In this document: piece by piece, positions 1-8,859 of the stretch
Layout of the letters: the number at the start of each line of letters is the position of its first letter
Numbering within the stretch: the stretch's first letter is position 1
Assembly: GCA_022510705.1 (NCBI GenBank)
Contig: JAFLSX010000004.1
Span: forward strand, 1 to 63,303
Length of the DNA stretch: 63,303 bases
From: Lachnospiraceae bacterium
GTDB lineage: Bacteria > Bacillota > Clostridia > Lachnospirales > Lachnospiraceae
Reading direction: 5' to 3'
The notes under the pieces: model-generated
Seen by the model: the letters and a program-made list of their open reading frames with translations, nothing else
Databases searched by the model: none
What the model was told of the DNA's origin: nothing
Position numbers and translations under genes: made by a program

Positions 1-158
1 AATCTTCTAAGGGAAGAAGAGATAAGAGAAGAGCAAACTGGAAAATGACTGCTCCTACTTTGGTAAAATGCAGCAAGTGCGGTGCATTGATGGTGCCTCA
101 CAGAGTTTGCAAGGAATGTGGTTCTTATAATAAAAAAGAGATTATTGCTCAGGATTAA
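1..158 (+). CDS. rpmF: 50S ribosomal protein L32, 3' part only
   Basis: The window opens inside this gene; about 51 codons are visible in the frame that ends at TAA 156-158. L32 is a small zinc-ribbon protein of the large ribosomal subunit. The visible part has the basic ANWKMTAPTLVKC segment and two CxxC knuckles (CSKC and CKEC), the usual zinc site of the Cys-containing L32 form, and ends IIAQD. The true start lies upstream of the window. In Firmicutes rpmF commonly precedes plsX and fatty-acid genes; here two other genes and two terminators separate it from plsX, so it probably forms its own transcription unit. Confidence 0.95.
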   Translation, partial: SSKGRRDKRRANWKMTAPTLVKCSKCGALMVPHRVCKECGSYNKKEIIAQD

Positions 159-177
159 TTTTATTTGGAACGAGATG

Positions 178-209
178 AAAACCGCTCTAGGCAGTAGAGC
201 GGTTTTTTT
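178..209 (+). terminator. Rho-independent terminator of rpmF
   Basis: The arms ACCGCTCTA (181-189) and TAGAGCGGT (195-203) pair perfectly around a 5-nt loop. The stem is preceded by A's and followed by a run of seven T's. It lies 20 nt after the rpmF stop codon. Confidence 0.93.
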
Positions 210-266
210 ACACTTTGCGGGAAGGAATAAGGTAATTGCTGTAGATGTAAATCGGAGGGATAGAAT

Positions 267-1304
267 ATGATAAAGGAAGTAACTTTAGGAAAAACCGGTA
301 TTACCGTCAATAAAAACGGCTTTGGCGCACTGCCCGTGCAGAGGGTGGAAAAGCAGGCTGCAGCAGCTCTGATGCGTAAAGCTTATGAGAAGGGCATCAA
401 CTTTTTTGACACTGCCAGAAGTTATACGGACAGTGAGGAAAAACTGGGAGAGGCCTTAAAAGGTATTCCCAGAGAGAATTTTTATATTGCCACCAAGACC
501 CCTGCTCAGACAGGAGAAGATTTCTGGAAGGATTTGGAAACTTCATTAGAAAAATTGCAGATGGACTACATAGATATTTATCAGTTCCACAATCCCTCTT
601 TTTGTCCGAAACCGGGTGACGGTACAGGGCTCTATGAAGCTATGCTAAAGGCAAAGGAGCAGGGCAAGATTCGTTTTATCGGTATTACCAACCATCGTAT
701 CAGCGTTGCCATGGAAGCGATAGAGTCGGGGCTTTACGATACCCTGCAGTTTCCGTTTTGCTACTTGTCTTCGGATAAGGAATTTGAGATCTTAGAAGCA
801 TGCACGAAAGCCAATATGGGATTCATTGCCATGAAGGCTATGTCGGGCGGACTGATAACCAGCGGCAGAGTATCCTATGCGTTCATGGATCAGTTTCCGC
901 AGGTACTTCCGATCTGGGGTATCCAGCGGGAAGCGGAATTGGATGAATTTTTGGACTGCATGGAAAATCCTACCGGCATGACCGAAGAAATTCTGGCGGT
1001 GATAGAACAGGATAAGAAGGAACTGGCCGGAGATTTCTGCCGGGGCTGCGGCTATTGCCAGCCTTGTCCTGCGGGAATCGAGATTTTTATGTGCGCGCGT
1101 ATGTCGCTTTTATTGCGCCGCGCCGTAACGGAGGAGTATTTTAAGCCATACTGGCAGGAGAACATGGGAAAGATTGAGAAATGCCTGCACTGCGGCAAGT
1201 GTAAATCGAAATGTCCTTACGGATTGGATACGCCTGCTCTGTTAGAGAAAAACTATCAGGACTATAAAGAGGTACTGGAAAGCGGCTCTATGAAGAAGCA
1301 GTGA
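267..1304 (+). CDS. Aldo/keto reductase with C-terminal 4Fe-4S ferredoxin-like domain
   Basis: 345 aa. Residues 1 to about 240 form an aldo/keto reductase barrel. Likely catalytic residues are D48 and Y53 (FFDTARSY), the lysine in IATKT and the histidine in YQFHN. The C-terminal ~90 residues carry two cysteine clusters, CRGCGYCQPCPAGI and CLHCGKCKSKCPYGL, each fitting a [4Fe-4S] cluster. This architecture is common in anaerobes as a predicted oxidoreductase, but the substrate is unknown. The start is supported by GGAGGG about 6 nt upstream. The gene stands between two terminators (178-209 and 1321-1349), so it looks monocistronic. A second, unrelated aldo/keto reductase begins at 62925. Confidence 0.9.
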   Translation: MIKEVTLGKTGITVNKNGFGALPVQRVEKQAAAALMRKAYEKGINFFDTARSYTDSEEKLGEALKGIPRENFYIATKTPAQTGEDFWKDLETSLEKLQMDYIDIYQFHNPSFCPKPGDGTGLYEAMLKAKEQGKIRFIGITNHRISVAMEAIESGLYDTLQFPFCYLSSDKEFEILEACTKANMGFIAMKAMSGGLITSGRVSYAFMDQFPQVLPIWGIQREAELDEFLDCMENPTGMTEEILAVIEQDKKELAGDFCRGCGYCQPCPAGIEIFMCARMSLLLRRAVTEEYFKPYWQENMGKIEKCLHCGKCKSKCPYGLDTPALLEKNYQDYKEVLESGSMKKQ

Positions 1305-1320
1305 TAATGTAAGAAATGCG

Positions 1321-1349
1321 AAAGAGGATAGCTGGTGCTATCCTTTTTT
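1321..1349 (+). terminator. Rho-independent terminator
   Basis: GGATAGC (1326-1332), loop TGGT, GCTATCC (1337-1343), then six T's. It ends the aldo/keto reductase unit, only about 20 nt before the TraX-like start. Confidence 0.9.
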
Positions 1350-1368
1350 GACAGGAGGAAGGTAAAAT

Positions 1369-2139
1369 ATGTCTGTTCTGAAAAAAGGAATGAGCAGCAG
1401 TACCCTTAAGATATTGGCAATAGTGTCCATGTTAATAGATCATACGGGAGCAGTCTTGCTTGAAAGGATACTGATTCAGCGCGGATGGTACAGTGCAGCA
1501 TGGCAGGGAGAGGACGCTCTTTCACAGTTCTATCATGATAATTTGTTCCTTTATTCCACTTTCTTTATTATGAGATATATTATCGGCAGATGGGCATTTC
1601 CCATTTTTTGCTTTCTATTGGTGGAAGGTTTCAGTCATACACGCAGTGTTTTGAAATATGCCTGCAGGCTCGGCATTTTTGCATTGCTTTCGGAAGTTCC
1701 ATTTAATCTTGCTCTATATGGGACTCCCTTTTACTGGGAACATCAGAATGTATTCTTTACGCTTTTTATCGGACTACTGACCATGTTTGCTTTTCGGAGC
1801 ATTACGGAGAAACTGAAAGTGCATTTTGTACTAAAACTGCCCCTATATGCTTTTGCGCTGACTGTAGGATTGTTGGTGGCCGATCTGCTGTGCACGGATT
1901 ACGATTCCAGGGGAGTGCTCAGCATTATGGCACTGTATATTTTCCGTAGGATAAAGTGGCAGCAGTTTATGGCGGGGAGTGTGACTTTTCTTTGGGAGTT
2001 TCCGGCACCTTTGGCCTTTGTGCCGACAGCTTTTTATAACGGAAAAAGAGGGCTGAAAATGAAATATGTTTTCTACGCCTTTTACCCGGTGCATTTGTTG
2101 CTGCTCTACTTAGTGGCTTATTTCTGCGGACTGGTATAA
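1369..2139 (+). CDS. TraX family integral membrane protein
   Basis: 256 aa, strongly hydrophobic with several membrane segments. It opens with the family-typical stretch TLKILAIVSMLIDHTGAV and contains FPIFCFLLVEGFSHT and LSEVPFNLAL, features of TraX-type proteins. F-plasmid TraX is an acetyltransferase acting on pilin. The chromosomal family in Firmicutes is widespread and its substrate is unknown, so no conjugation role is implied; no transfer genes are nearby. AGGAGGAAGG lies just upstream of the ATG. A terminator directly precedes the gene and no clear promoter was seen, so it may depend on read-through or an unrecognised promoter. Confidence 0.85.
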   Translation: MSVLKKGMSSSTLKILAIVSMLIDHTGAVLLERILIQRGWYSAAWQGEDALSQFYHDNLFLYSTFFIMRYIIGRWAFPIFCFLLVEGFSHTRSVLKYACRLGIFALLSEVPFNLALYGTPFYWEHQNVFFTLFIGLLTMFAFRSITEKLKVHFVLKLPLYAFALTVGLLVADLLCTDYDSRGVLSIMALYIFRRIKWQQFMAGSVTFLWEFPAPLAFVPTAFYNGKRGLKMKYVFYAFYPVHLLLLYLVAYFCGLV

Positions 2140-2154
2140 AAAGGATTTTTTCAC

Positions 2155-2183
2155 TTGATTTTTGTATGTTCGTTTAGTATAGT
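2155..2183 (+). promoter_or_regulatory. Sigma-A type promoter of plsX operon
   Basis: TTGATT (2155-2160), a 17-nt spacer and TATAGT (2178-2183), 37 nt ahead of the plsX ATG. The fit to the housekeeping consensus is good. It probably drives plsX-acpP and the genes that follow. Confidence 0.7.
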
Positions 2184-2219
2184 AAGAAAGGATATTCCCA
2201 TACGAAAGGAAACAGCAGA

Positions 2220-3230
2220 ATGTCAGAGGTGATAAAAGTAGCGGTAGACGCTATGGGCGGGGATAACGCACCGGCGGCAATTGTGCAGGGTGCCATTGAC
2301 GCAGTGAATGAAGAGGAGCGCGTCAAAGTATTTCTGGTGGGCCGCAGGGAGGCCATCGAAAAGGAACTGAAAAAGTACACCTATGATACCTCCCGTGTAG
2401 AGGTTGTGCATACAGAGGAGGTTATCGAAACGGCAGAGCCGCCTGTGATGGCAATCCGCAAAAAGAAAGATTCCTCGATTGTGAAGTCCATGAATATGGT
2501 AAAAGAAGGCGAATGTGATGCCTTTGTATCGGCCGGTTCCACCGGTGCGGTATTGGTAGGCGGACAGGTAATAGTAGGACGTATCAAAGGCGTGGAAAGA
2601 CCGCCGCTTGCACCTTTAATTCCTACGGAAAACGGTGTGGCTCTCTTAGTGGACTGTGGAGCCAATGTGGATGCCAGACCGTCTCATTTGGTGCAGTTTG
2701 CTAAGATGGGATCCGTCTATATGGAAAGTGTCATGGGAGTCAAAAGTCCCAAGGTTGGTATTGTTAATAACGGTGCCGAGGAAGAAAAGGGAAATGCCTT
2801 AGTAAAGGAAACCTTTCCCCTTTTGAAAAATTGTCCTGAAATTAATTTTATTGGCAGTGTGGAAGCCAGAGATATTCCTGCAGGTGTGGCGGATGTCATT
2901 GTGTGCGAGGCTTTTGTGGGCAATGTTATTTTGAAGATGTACGAGGGTGTAGGCGCCTCTCTGATCAAAAAGGTAAAAGCCGGCATGATGAGCAGTCTGC
3001 GCAGTAAAATAGGTGCGCTGTTAGTAAAGCCCGCTTTAAAGAAAACCTTAAAGGCTTTCGATTTAGAGCAGTACGGCGGAGCCCCCATGTTAGGCCTAAA
3101 CGGTCTGGTAGTAAAGAGCCATGGCAGTTCCAATGCAGTAGAAATCAAAAATTCTGTTCTCCAATGTGTCACCTTTATGGAGCAGAAGATTAATGATAAA
3201 ATAAAAGAAAAAATCACATTAGAAGATTAA
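2220..3230 (+). CDS. plsX: Phosphate acyltransferase PlsX
   Basis: 336 aa, usual length for the family. PlsX makes acyl-phosphate from acyl-ACP at the inner face of the membrane. PlsY, encoded at 33261, then uses it to acylate glycerol-3-phosphate, and GpsA (33931) supplies that substrate, so the window holds the main parts of this lipid entry route. The N-terminus KVAVDAMGGDNAP and later GSTGAVL and VGNVILKMYEG are characteristic. AAAGGA precedes the start by about 10 nt. acpP, encoding its acyl carrier, follows after 18 nt. Confidence 0.97.
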   Translation: MSEVIKVAVDAMGGDNAPAAIVQGAIDAVNEEERVKVFLVGRREAIEKELKKYTYDTSRVEVVHTEEVIETAEPPVMAIRKKKDSSIVKSMNMVKEGECDAFVSAGSTGAVLVGGQVIVGRIKGVERPPLAPLIPTENGVALLVDCGANVDARPSHLVQFAKMGSVYMESVMGVKSPKVGIVNNGAEEEKGNALVKETFPLLKNCPEINFIGSVEARDIPAGVADVIVCEAFVGNVILKMYEGVGASLIKKVKAGMMSSLRSKIGALLVKPALKKTLKAFDLEQYGGAPMLGLNGLVVKSHGSSNAVEIKNSVLQCVTFMEQKINDKIKEKITLED

Positions 3231-3248
3231 GAAAGAAGGATTTGTGTT

Positions 3249-3482
3249 ATGGAATTTGAAAAGCTGAAAAAAGTCATTGCAGAAGTTTTAAATGTGGATC
3301 CCGAGGAAATCACTCCGGAAACCACCTTCATGGATGATCTGGGGGCTGATTCCCTGGATGTATTCCAGATCATCATGGGTATTGAAGAAGAATTTGATAT
3401 TGAAATACCTGCAGAGAAGGCAGAGAAGATTTCTACCGTAGAAGAAGCGGTAGAAATGATCAAGGCTGCGGTAAACGGCTAA
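3249..3482 (+). CDS. acpP: Acyl carrier protein
   Basis: 77 aa, acidic. The phosphopantetheine attachment serine lies in [10 protein letters not shown], the canonical DSL motif. It carries growing acyl chains for fatty-acid synthesis and supplies acyl groups to PlsX, its upstream neighbour. The RBS AAGAAGGA lies just before the ATG. A long hairpin (3497-3563) separates it from rnc. Confidence 0.97.
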   Translation: MEFEKLKKVIAEVLNVDPEEITPETTFMDDLGADSLDVFQIIMGIEEEFDIEIPAEKAEKISTVEEAVEMIKAAVNG

Positions 3483-3496
3483 AAATATGGTATTTT

Positions 3497-3563
3497 AAAG
3501 TATTCCTGAGTGCCGATTGTCAGTGGGATTACCATGGACAATATGCTGCATCAGGAATACTTT
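3497..3563 (+). promoter_or_regulatory. Long RNA hairpin in the acpP-rnc intergenic region
   Basis: A perfect 13-bp inverted repeat (3497-3509 with 3551-3563) forms the lower stem. Inside, ATTGTC (3516-3521) pairs with GACAAT, followed by a mismatch and about four more pairs capped by GATTA. It lies 15 nt after the acpP stop and 18 nt before the preferred rnc ATG, and has no T-run. A double-stranded element directly ahead of the RNase III gene suggests a processing site and feedback control, as known for E. coli rnc; that role here is inference. Confidence 0.6.
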
Positions 3564-3581
3564 GTTTATGAAAGGACATTC

Positions 3582-4301
3582 ATGGAAAATCAATATACGC
3601 TGGAAGAACTGGAAGACCGAATCGGTTATCATTTTCATGATAAACGGCTATTGAAGCAGGCGGTTACGCACAGTTCTTTTTCAAACGAGCAGAAGATCAA
3701 CCGTCAGCTGCACTATGAGAGGCTGGAGTTTCTCGGGGATGCGGTTTTGGAACTGGTAACCAGTGATTATGTTTACAGGGCAGATCCGGAAATGCAGGAA
3801 GGACAGCTGACAAAGAAACGAGCTTCCCTGGTCTGTGAACAGGCTCTGGCGCTCTGTGGCAGGGAGCTGGAAATTGCCGATTTTATCAGATTGGGTAAGG
3901 GTGAAGATGCTACCGGAGGACGGAATAGGGATTCCATTCTTTGCGATGTTATGGAAGCCCTTATTGGAGCCGTTTATCTGGATGGCGGTATGAAAACGGC
4001 CAAACTTTTTATTCATCGCTTTGTGCTGTCGGATACGCCCGAAAGAGGATATCAGTTTAGTGACAGTAAAAATAATCTGCAGGAGTATGTACAGAAGCGT
4101 ATTAAGAAAGACTTTCACTATGAGCTGCTTGAAGAATCGGGCCCGGAACATGATAAGACATTTTTAATAGAAGTCATCGTTGATGGACAACCCATGGGAC
4201 GAGGACAGGGAAGAACGAAGAAGATGGCAGAGCAACAGGCAGCCGGTGCAGCGCTGCTTAATTTGCAAAAGCTGGAAGAAGGGAAAAACGAATGTATTTA
4301 A
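3582..4301 (+). CDS. rnc: Ribonuclease III
   Basis: 239 aa from the chosen ATG. RNase III cuts double-stranded RNA in rRNA processing and mRNA turnover. The signature RLEFLGDAVLELV (about 47-59) carries the metal-binding acidic residues, and a C-terminal double-stranded RNA-binding domain (about 160-235) ends in KKMAEQQAAGAALL. A GTG-initiated frame opens at 3510, but ATG 3582 has AAAGGA just upstream and starts MENQYTLEEL as family members do. The 3510 start would sit inside the hairpin at 3497-3563 with no clear RBS. The gene overlaps smc by 10 nt, indicating translational coupling. Confidence 0.96.
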   Translation: MENQYTLEELEDRIGYHFHDKRLLKQAVTHSSFSNEQKINRQLHYERLEFLGDAVLELVTSDYVYRADPEMQEGQLTKKRASLVCEQALALCGRELEIADFIRLGKGEDATGGRNRDSILCDVMEALIGAVYLDGGMKTAKLFIHRFVLSDTPERGYQFSDSKNNLQEYVQKRIKKDFHYELLEESGPEHDKTFLIEVIVDGQPMGRGQGRTKKMAEQQAAGAALLNLQKLEEGKNECI

Positions 4302-7300
4302 AAAGCATTGAGGTATACGGATTCAAATCCTTTGCCAATAAAATTACCTTTCAGTTTCATAACGGCATCACCGGCATTGTAGGACCTAACGGCAGCGGTA
4401 AGAGTAATGTTGCGGATGCGGTGCGTTGGGTATTGGGTGAGCAGAGGATTAAGCAATTGCGTGGTGCGTCCATGCAGGATGTCATTTTCTCGGGAACAGA
4501 AACCAGAAAGCCCCTAAGCTATGCGTATGTGGCAATTACGTTAGACAATGCGGATCATCAGCTGGCAATTGATTATGACGAGGTGACGGTTGCCAGAAGG
4601 ATATACCGTTCCGGAGAAAGTGAATATCTGATCAACGGTTCTGCCTGCAGACTGAAGGATGTCAATGAGCTGTTTTACGATACCGGTATCGGTAAAGAAG
4701 GCTATTCCATTATCGGTCAAGGACAGATTGACAAAATACTGAGCGGTAAGCCGGAGGAGCGCCGTGAACTGTTTGATGAGGCTGCGGGTATTGTAAAGTT
4801 TAAACGCAGAAAGTTTGCTGCACAGAAAAAGTTAGAGGATGAGAAAAACAATCTGATTCGTGTCAGTGATATACTGGCGGAGTTAGAGAAGCAGGTGGGA
4901 CCTTTAGAGAAGCAGTCAGAGGTTGCCAGAATCTATTTAAAGAAAAAAGAAGAATTAAAGACTCTGGATGTGAATATGTTCCTGTTGGAGCATAACCGCT
5001 TAAAGGAGCAGTTGAGCGCGGTAGAGAGTAAGTATGAAATTGCTTCCGCGGATCTACATACCATGGGAAGCCGCTTTGAAAGCATCAAGGAAGAATATGA
5101 GCGTATTCAGGCAGAGGTAGAGGCGTTGGAAGAGGCCATTGAACAGGCCCGCACCAATTTGACCGATACCAGCGTGCTGCGCGGTAAATTGGAAGGCGAG
5201 ATCAATGTATTAAAGGAGCAGATCCGCTCTGCAAGTGACAATGAGCAGCATCTGCAGAACAGACTCCGGACGGTTCAGGCGGGAATTGACGAAAAGAATG
5301 TGGACAAGGACGGCATTCTGCAGGAAAAAGCTGAAATTGATGAGCAGGTAACCGCACTGATCACGCAACGGGATGAAGCAAGAGGGCTGCTTGAACAGAT
5401 ACAGAACAGAATTGAAGAACTAAATGACAAAATTGAGAGTGGCAAGAATACCATTATTGGGGAATTGAATCAGCGTGCTACCATCAAGTCCAAGATGGGA
5501 CGCTATGATACCATGATGGAGCAGATCGCCATCCGTAAAGCAGAGTTAAATTCCCGGTTGCTGCGTGCTAAATCTGATGAGGAAACCCAGGAAGAAACCA
5601 TCCGCCAGTTAAACAGTCAGTTTGAGGCAGTTACGGCGGAGCTGTCAGAGATGAATGGGAAAGCTGCGGACATGGACAAGCAGCTGATCGGAATCAGGGA
5701 AGAACTGGTGAAGAAGGATGATGCCTTAAGAGCGGCACAGGAACAGTATCATCAGGAAAAATCCCGTTTGGAGGCACTTTCCAACCTTACCGAGCGCTAT
5801 GAAGGATATGGCGGCAGCGTAAAAAAGGTTATGGAGCAGAAGGAGAAAGAAAAGGGTATTATCGGCGTTGTGGCGGATATCATCAAAGTGGATAAGAAGT
5901 ACGAAACCGCTATTGAGACCGCACTGGGCGGTAATATCCAGAATATTGTGACCGATGATGAAGAAACCGCCAAAAGGATGATCGGTTTCTTAAAAGAGAA
6001 CAAATTCGGACGCGCTACCTTTTTGCCTCTTACAAGCATTCAGAATCCCCAGGAATTTAAGAATCCCGAAGCCTTAAAGGAAAAAGGCGTGATCGGTATG
6101 GCGGATGAACTGGTAGAGCTGGATAAGAAGTATCGGAATGTTGCCAAGGCTATGTTGGGACGGATCGTAGTGGTAGACAATGTGGACAATGCGGTGAAGA
6201 TTGCCAGAAAGTTTGACTACGGCATCCGAATGGTAACCGTAGAGGGTGAACTATTGGTGCCCGGCGGTGCTATCAGCGGCGGTGCTTTCAAAAACAACAG
6301 TAATCTGTTGGGCAGGCGGCGTGAAATAGAAGAACTTGAAAAAAATGTGGATAAGCTGCTAAAGACCACAGAGCGTTTGGATGAGGAAATAGAGGAATTA
6401 AAGCATGGGCGTAATAGCCTGCGTATGGAGTTAGAGAGCCTCAAGGCGGATATTCAGAGAAAATTCATTGAACAGAATACCGCACGACTGAATGTGGAAA
6501 CTGCAAGAGAGCGTATGGAGGAAGCGGAGCAAGGTTCCCGTTCCCTGCAGAACGAAGAAAAGGAAATTGAAAAGCAGATTCAGGATATCAAGAGCAGTAA
6601 AGAGGATATTTTAAAGGAACTCGCAGCATCCGAGGAACTGGAGAAAAATGTGGAAGAGCAAATTCTGCTTTTCCAAAAGGATCTGGAGGAGCAGCGTACA
6701 GAAGAAACGGATAAAGCTACTCTGGTATCGGAGTGGGATGTCAAAGTAGAAAAGATGCTTCAGACGCAAGGATTCCATCAGCAGAATGTGGAACGTATCC
6801 TCGGTGAAATTGACAGGCTCTTAGAAGAGAAAAAGGAAATTGAAGAAGGGCTTGTAGAGAACAACAAAAGCAGGGAAGAAAAACAGAAAAATATTGAAGA
6901 GATTCAAAAGACCATTCTGGCTTCCCATACTTCCCAGAATCAGTCCCAGAAAGAGTTGACTGAGAACATGGAAAAGAAAGAAATGCTGAGTGCTAAGCAG
7001 AAGAATTTCTTTAAAGAGAGGGAAGAACTGGCGGAACAGATGACGGCGCTGGACAAGGAGGTATACCGTTTAAATACTCAGAAAGAGCGCTTGGAAGAGT
7101 CCATGGAAACCCAGATTAATTATATGTGGGATGAGTATGAGATTACGCTTTCTGATGCTGCGGCTATCCGCAACGAGGAAATGAACGATCTGGCGGCCAT
7201 GAAGAAAGAGATTGCTTCCATAAAAGAACAGATCAAGAAGTTGGGTGATGTCAATGTAAATGCCATTGAGGATTATAAGAATCTGATGGAGCGTTACACC

Positions 7301-7852
7301 TTCTTAAAAAATCAGCATGATGATCTGGTGGAAGCAGAAAAGACCTTAGAGGGAATTATCGAAGAACTGGATAATGCTATGCGCAAACAGTTCAATGAGA
7401 AGTTCGGAGAGATCACAAAAGAATTTGATAAGGTATTTAAAGAGCTTTTTGGTGGCGGTAAGGGAAGCCTGGAGCTGATGGAAGATGAGGATATTCTGGA
7501 AGCCGGTATTCGGATCATTGCCCAGCCGCCCGGAAAGAAACTGCAGAATATGATGCAGCTTTCCGGTGGAGAAAAAGCGTTGACGGCCATTGCTCTTTTA
7601 TTTGCCATTCAAAATTTGAAGCCTTCGCCTTTCTGTCTGTTAGACGAGATCGAGGCGGCCTTAGACGAGTCCAATGTCGGACGTTTTGCAAGATATTTAC
7701 ATAAGCTGACAAAGAATACCCAGTTTATCGTTATCACGCACAGAAGAGGCACCATGGAAAAGGCGGACAGGCTTTACGGCATTACCATGCAGGAAAAGGG
7801 AGTTTCCGCACTTGTCAGTGTCAATCTGATTGATAAGGACCTGGAAGACTGA
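4292..7852 (+). CDS. smc: Chromosome segregation ATPase SMC
   Basis: 1186 aa, full length. The order is: N-terminal ABC-type head with Walker [10 protein letters not shown] (31-39), coiled coil, hinge (about 510-670, containing the [10 protein letters not shown] and [10 protein letters not shown] segments), second coiled coil, and C-terminal head with signature LSGGEK (1090-1095) and Walker [16 protein letters not shown] with ScpA and ScpB organises and segregates the chromosome. The start overlaps the end of rnc, and ftsY begins 13 nt after the stop. rnc-smc-ftsY is a conserved Firmicutes order. Confidence 0.98.
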   Translation: MYLKSIEVYGFKSFANKITFQFHNGITGIVGPNGSGKSNVADAVRWVLGEQRIKQLRGASMQDVIFSGTETRKPLSYAYVAITLDNADHQLAIDYDEVTVARRIYRSGESEYLINGSACRLKDVNELFYDTGIGKEGYSIIGQGQIDKILSGKPEERRELFDEAAGIVKFKRRKFAAQKKLEDEKNNLIRVSDILAELEKQVGPLEKQSEVARIYLKKKEELKTLDVNMFLLEHNRLKEQLSAVESKYEIASADLHTMGSRFESIKEEYERIQAEVEALEEAIEQARTNLTDTSVLRGKLEGEINVLKEQIRSASDNEQHLQNRLRTVQAGIDEKNVDKDGILQEKAEIDEQVTALITQRDEARGLLEQIQNRIEELNDKIESGKNTIIGELNQRATIKSKMGRYDTMMEQIAIRKAELNSRLLRAKSDEETQEETIRQLNSQFEAVTAELSEMNGKAADMDKQLIGIREELVKKDDALRAAQEQYHQEKSRLEALSNLTERYEGYGGSVKKVMEQKEKEKGIIGVVADIIKVDKKYETAIETALGGNIQNIVTDDEETAKRMIGFLKENKFGRATFLPLTSIQNPQEFKNPEALKEKGVIGMADELVELDKKYRNVAKAMLGRIVVVDNVDNAVKIARKFDYGIRMVTVEGELLVPGGAISGGAFKNNSNLLGRRREIEELEKNVDKLLKTTERLDEEIEELKHGRNSLRMELESLKADIQRKFIEQNTARLNVETARERMEEAEQGSRSLQNEEKEIEKQIQDIKSSKEDILKELAASEELEKNVEEQILLFQKDLEEQRTEETDKATLVSEWDVKVEKMLQTQGFHQQNVERILGEIDRLLEEKKEIEEGLVENNKSREEKQKNIEEIQKTILASHTSQNQSQKELTENMEKKEMLSAKQKNFFKEREELAEQMTALDKEVYRLNTQKERLEESMETQINYMWDEYEITLSDAAAIRNEEMNDLAAMKKEIASIKEQIKKLGDVNVNAIEDYKNLMERYTFLKNQHDDLVEAEKTLEGIIEELDNAMRKQFNEKFGEITKEFDKVFKELFGGGKGSLELMEDEDILEAGIRIIAQPPGKKLQNMMQLSGGEKALTAIALLFAIQNLKPSPFCLLDEIEAALDESNVGRFARYLHKLTKNTQFIVITHRRGTMEKADRLYGITMQEKGVSALVSVNLIDKDLED

Positions 7853-7865
7853 TAGGAGCATGTCT

Positions 7866-8843
7866 ATGAGTGAAGAAAAAAAGGGCTTTTTTGCCAGACT
7901 AAAGAGCGGTTTAAAAAAGACCCGGGACAATATTGTAAGCGGTGTGGATTCTGTCTTTAGCGGATTTTCTTCCATTGATGATGAGTTCTATGAAGAATTG
8001 GAAGAAATCCTCATTATGGGCGATATCGGCGTGAAGGCCACGGAAGAGATTTTAGAGAGGCTTAAGGAGGAAGTAAAGCACCGACATATCAAAAATCCTT
8101 CCGACTGCAAACAGCTGTTGATCGACAGCATCAAGGAGCAGATGCAGGTAGAAGAAATTGCCTATGAATTTGAACGGGAGCAATCCATTATTATGGTGAT
8201 CGGCGTAAACGGCGTGGGAAAGACCACTACGGTGGGAAAACTGGCCGCATTGTTAAAAGCACAGGGCCGAAAGGTACTGATTGCCGCAGCCGATACTTTC
8301 CGTGCCGCAGCCGGAGGACAATTAAAGGAATGGGCGGAACGGGCAGGTGTGGATATGATTGGCGGCATTGAAGGCGCCGATCCTGCCAGCGTGGTATTTG
8401 ACGCGGTATCTGCAGCCAAAGCCAGAAGAGCGGACATTCTGCTCATTGATACGGCAGGACGTCTGCACAATAAGAAAAATTTAATGGAAGAATTAAAGAA
8501 GATGAACCGTATCATCGATAGGGAATTTCCGGATGCGCACAGGGAGAATCTGATCGTATTAGACGGTACTACCGGACAGAATGCGTTAGCACAAGCGCGG
8601 GAATTTACGGAGGCGGCAAGCTTGACCGGTATTGTCCTGACAAAGATGGACGGTACTGCCAAGGGAGGTATTGCAGTGGCAATCCAGTCCCAGCTTCAGA
8701 TACCGGTGAAGTATATCGGTGTGGGTGAGTCCTTAGAAGATCTGCAGAAATTTGATTCCGATGAATTTGTGAATGCGCTCTTTGATGTGACGGAAGATAT
8801 AGAAAAAGCGGATGAAGAAGCGGCAGAAGAAACGGAAGTTTGA
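7866..8843 (+). CDS. ftsY: Signal recognition particle receptor FtsY
   Basis: 325 aa from ATG 7866. FtsY is the membrane-associated GTPase that docks SRP-ribosome complexes at the Sec translocon; its partner Ffh is encoded at 11557. The NG domain has P-loop GVNGVGKTT (from about residue 113), DTAGRLHN and TKMDGTAKGG. The acidic A domain is nearly absent, leaving a short lysine-rich N-terminal helix, the common Gram-positive form. An ATG at 7860 lies too close to AGGAG (7854-7858); ATG 7866 is spaced 7 nt from it. An open frame further upstream inside smc is not needed. Confidence 0.97.
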   Translation: MSEEKKGFFARLKSGLKKTRDNIVSGVDSVFSGFSSIDDEFYEELEEILIMGDIGVKATEEILERLKEEVKHRHIKNPSDCKQLLIDSIKEQMQVEEIAYEFEREQSIIMVIGVNGVGKTTTVGKLAALLKAQGRKVLIAAADTFRAAAGGQLKEWAERAGVDMIGGIEGADPASVVFDAVSAAKARRADILLIDTAGRLHNKKNLMEELKKMNRIIDREFPDAHRENLIVLDGTTGQNALAQAREFTEAASLTGIVLTKMDGTAKGGIAVAIQSQLQIPVKYIGVGESLEDLQKFDSDEFVNALFDVTEDIEKADEEAAEETEV

Positions 8844-8859
8844 AAGTGAGGTTATTGCC

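Noticed and set aside
1369..2139. Conjugation function for the TraX-like protein
   Set aside because: No transfer, relaxase or pilus genes are present; chromosomal TraX-family genes are common in Firmicutes.
2717..3217. Long open frames on the minus strand under plsX, smc, ffh and other genes
   Set aside because: They mirror codon patterns of well-recognised plus-strand genes, lack ribosome-binding sites and give low-complexity, Ser/Phe-rich products.
3510..3581. GTG start giving a 24-residue extension of RNase III
   Set aside because: No RBS; it lies inside the hairpin. ATG 3582 has a good RBS and a family-typical N-terminus.
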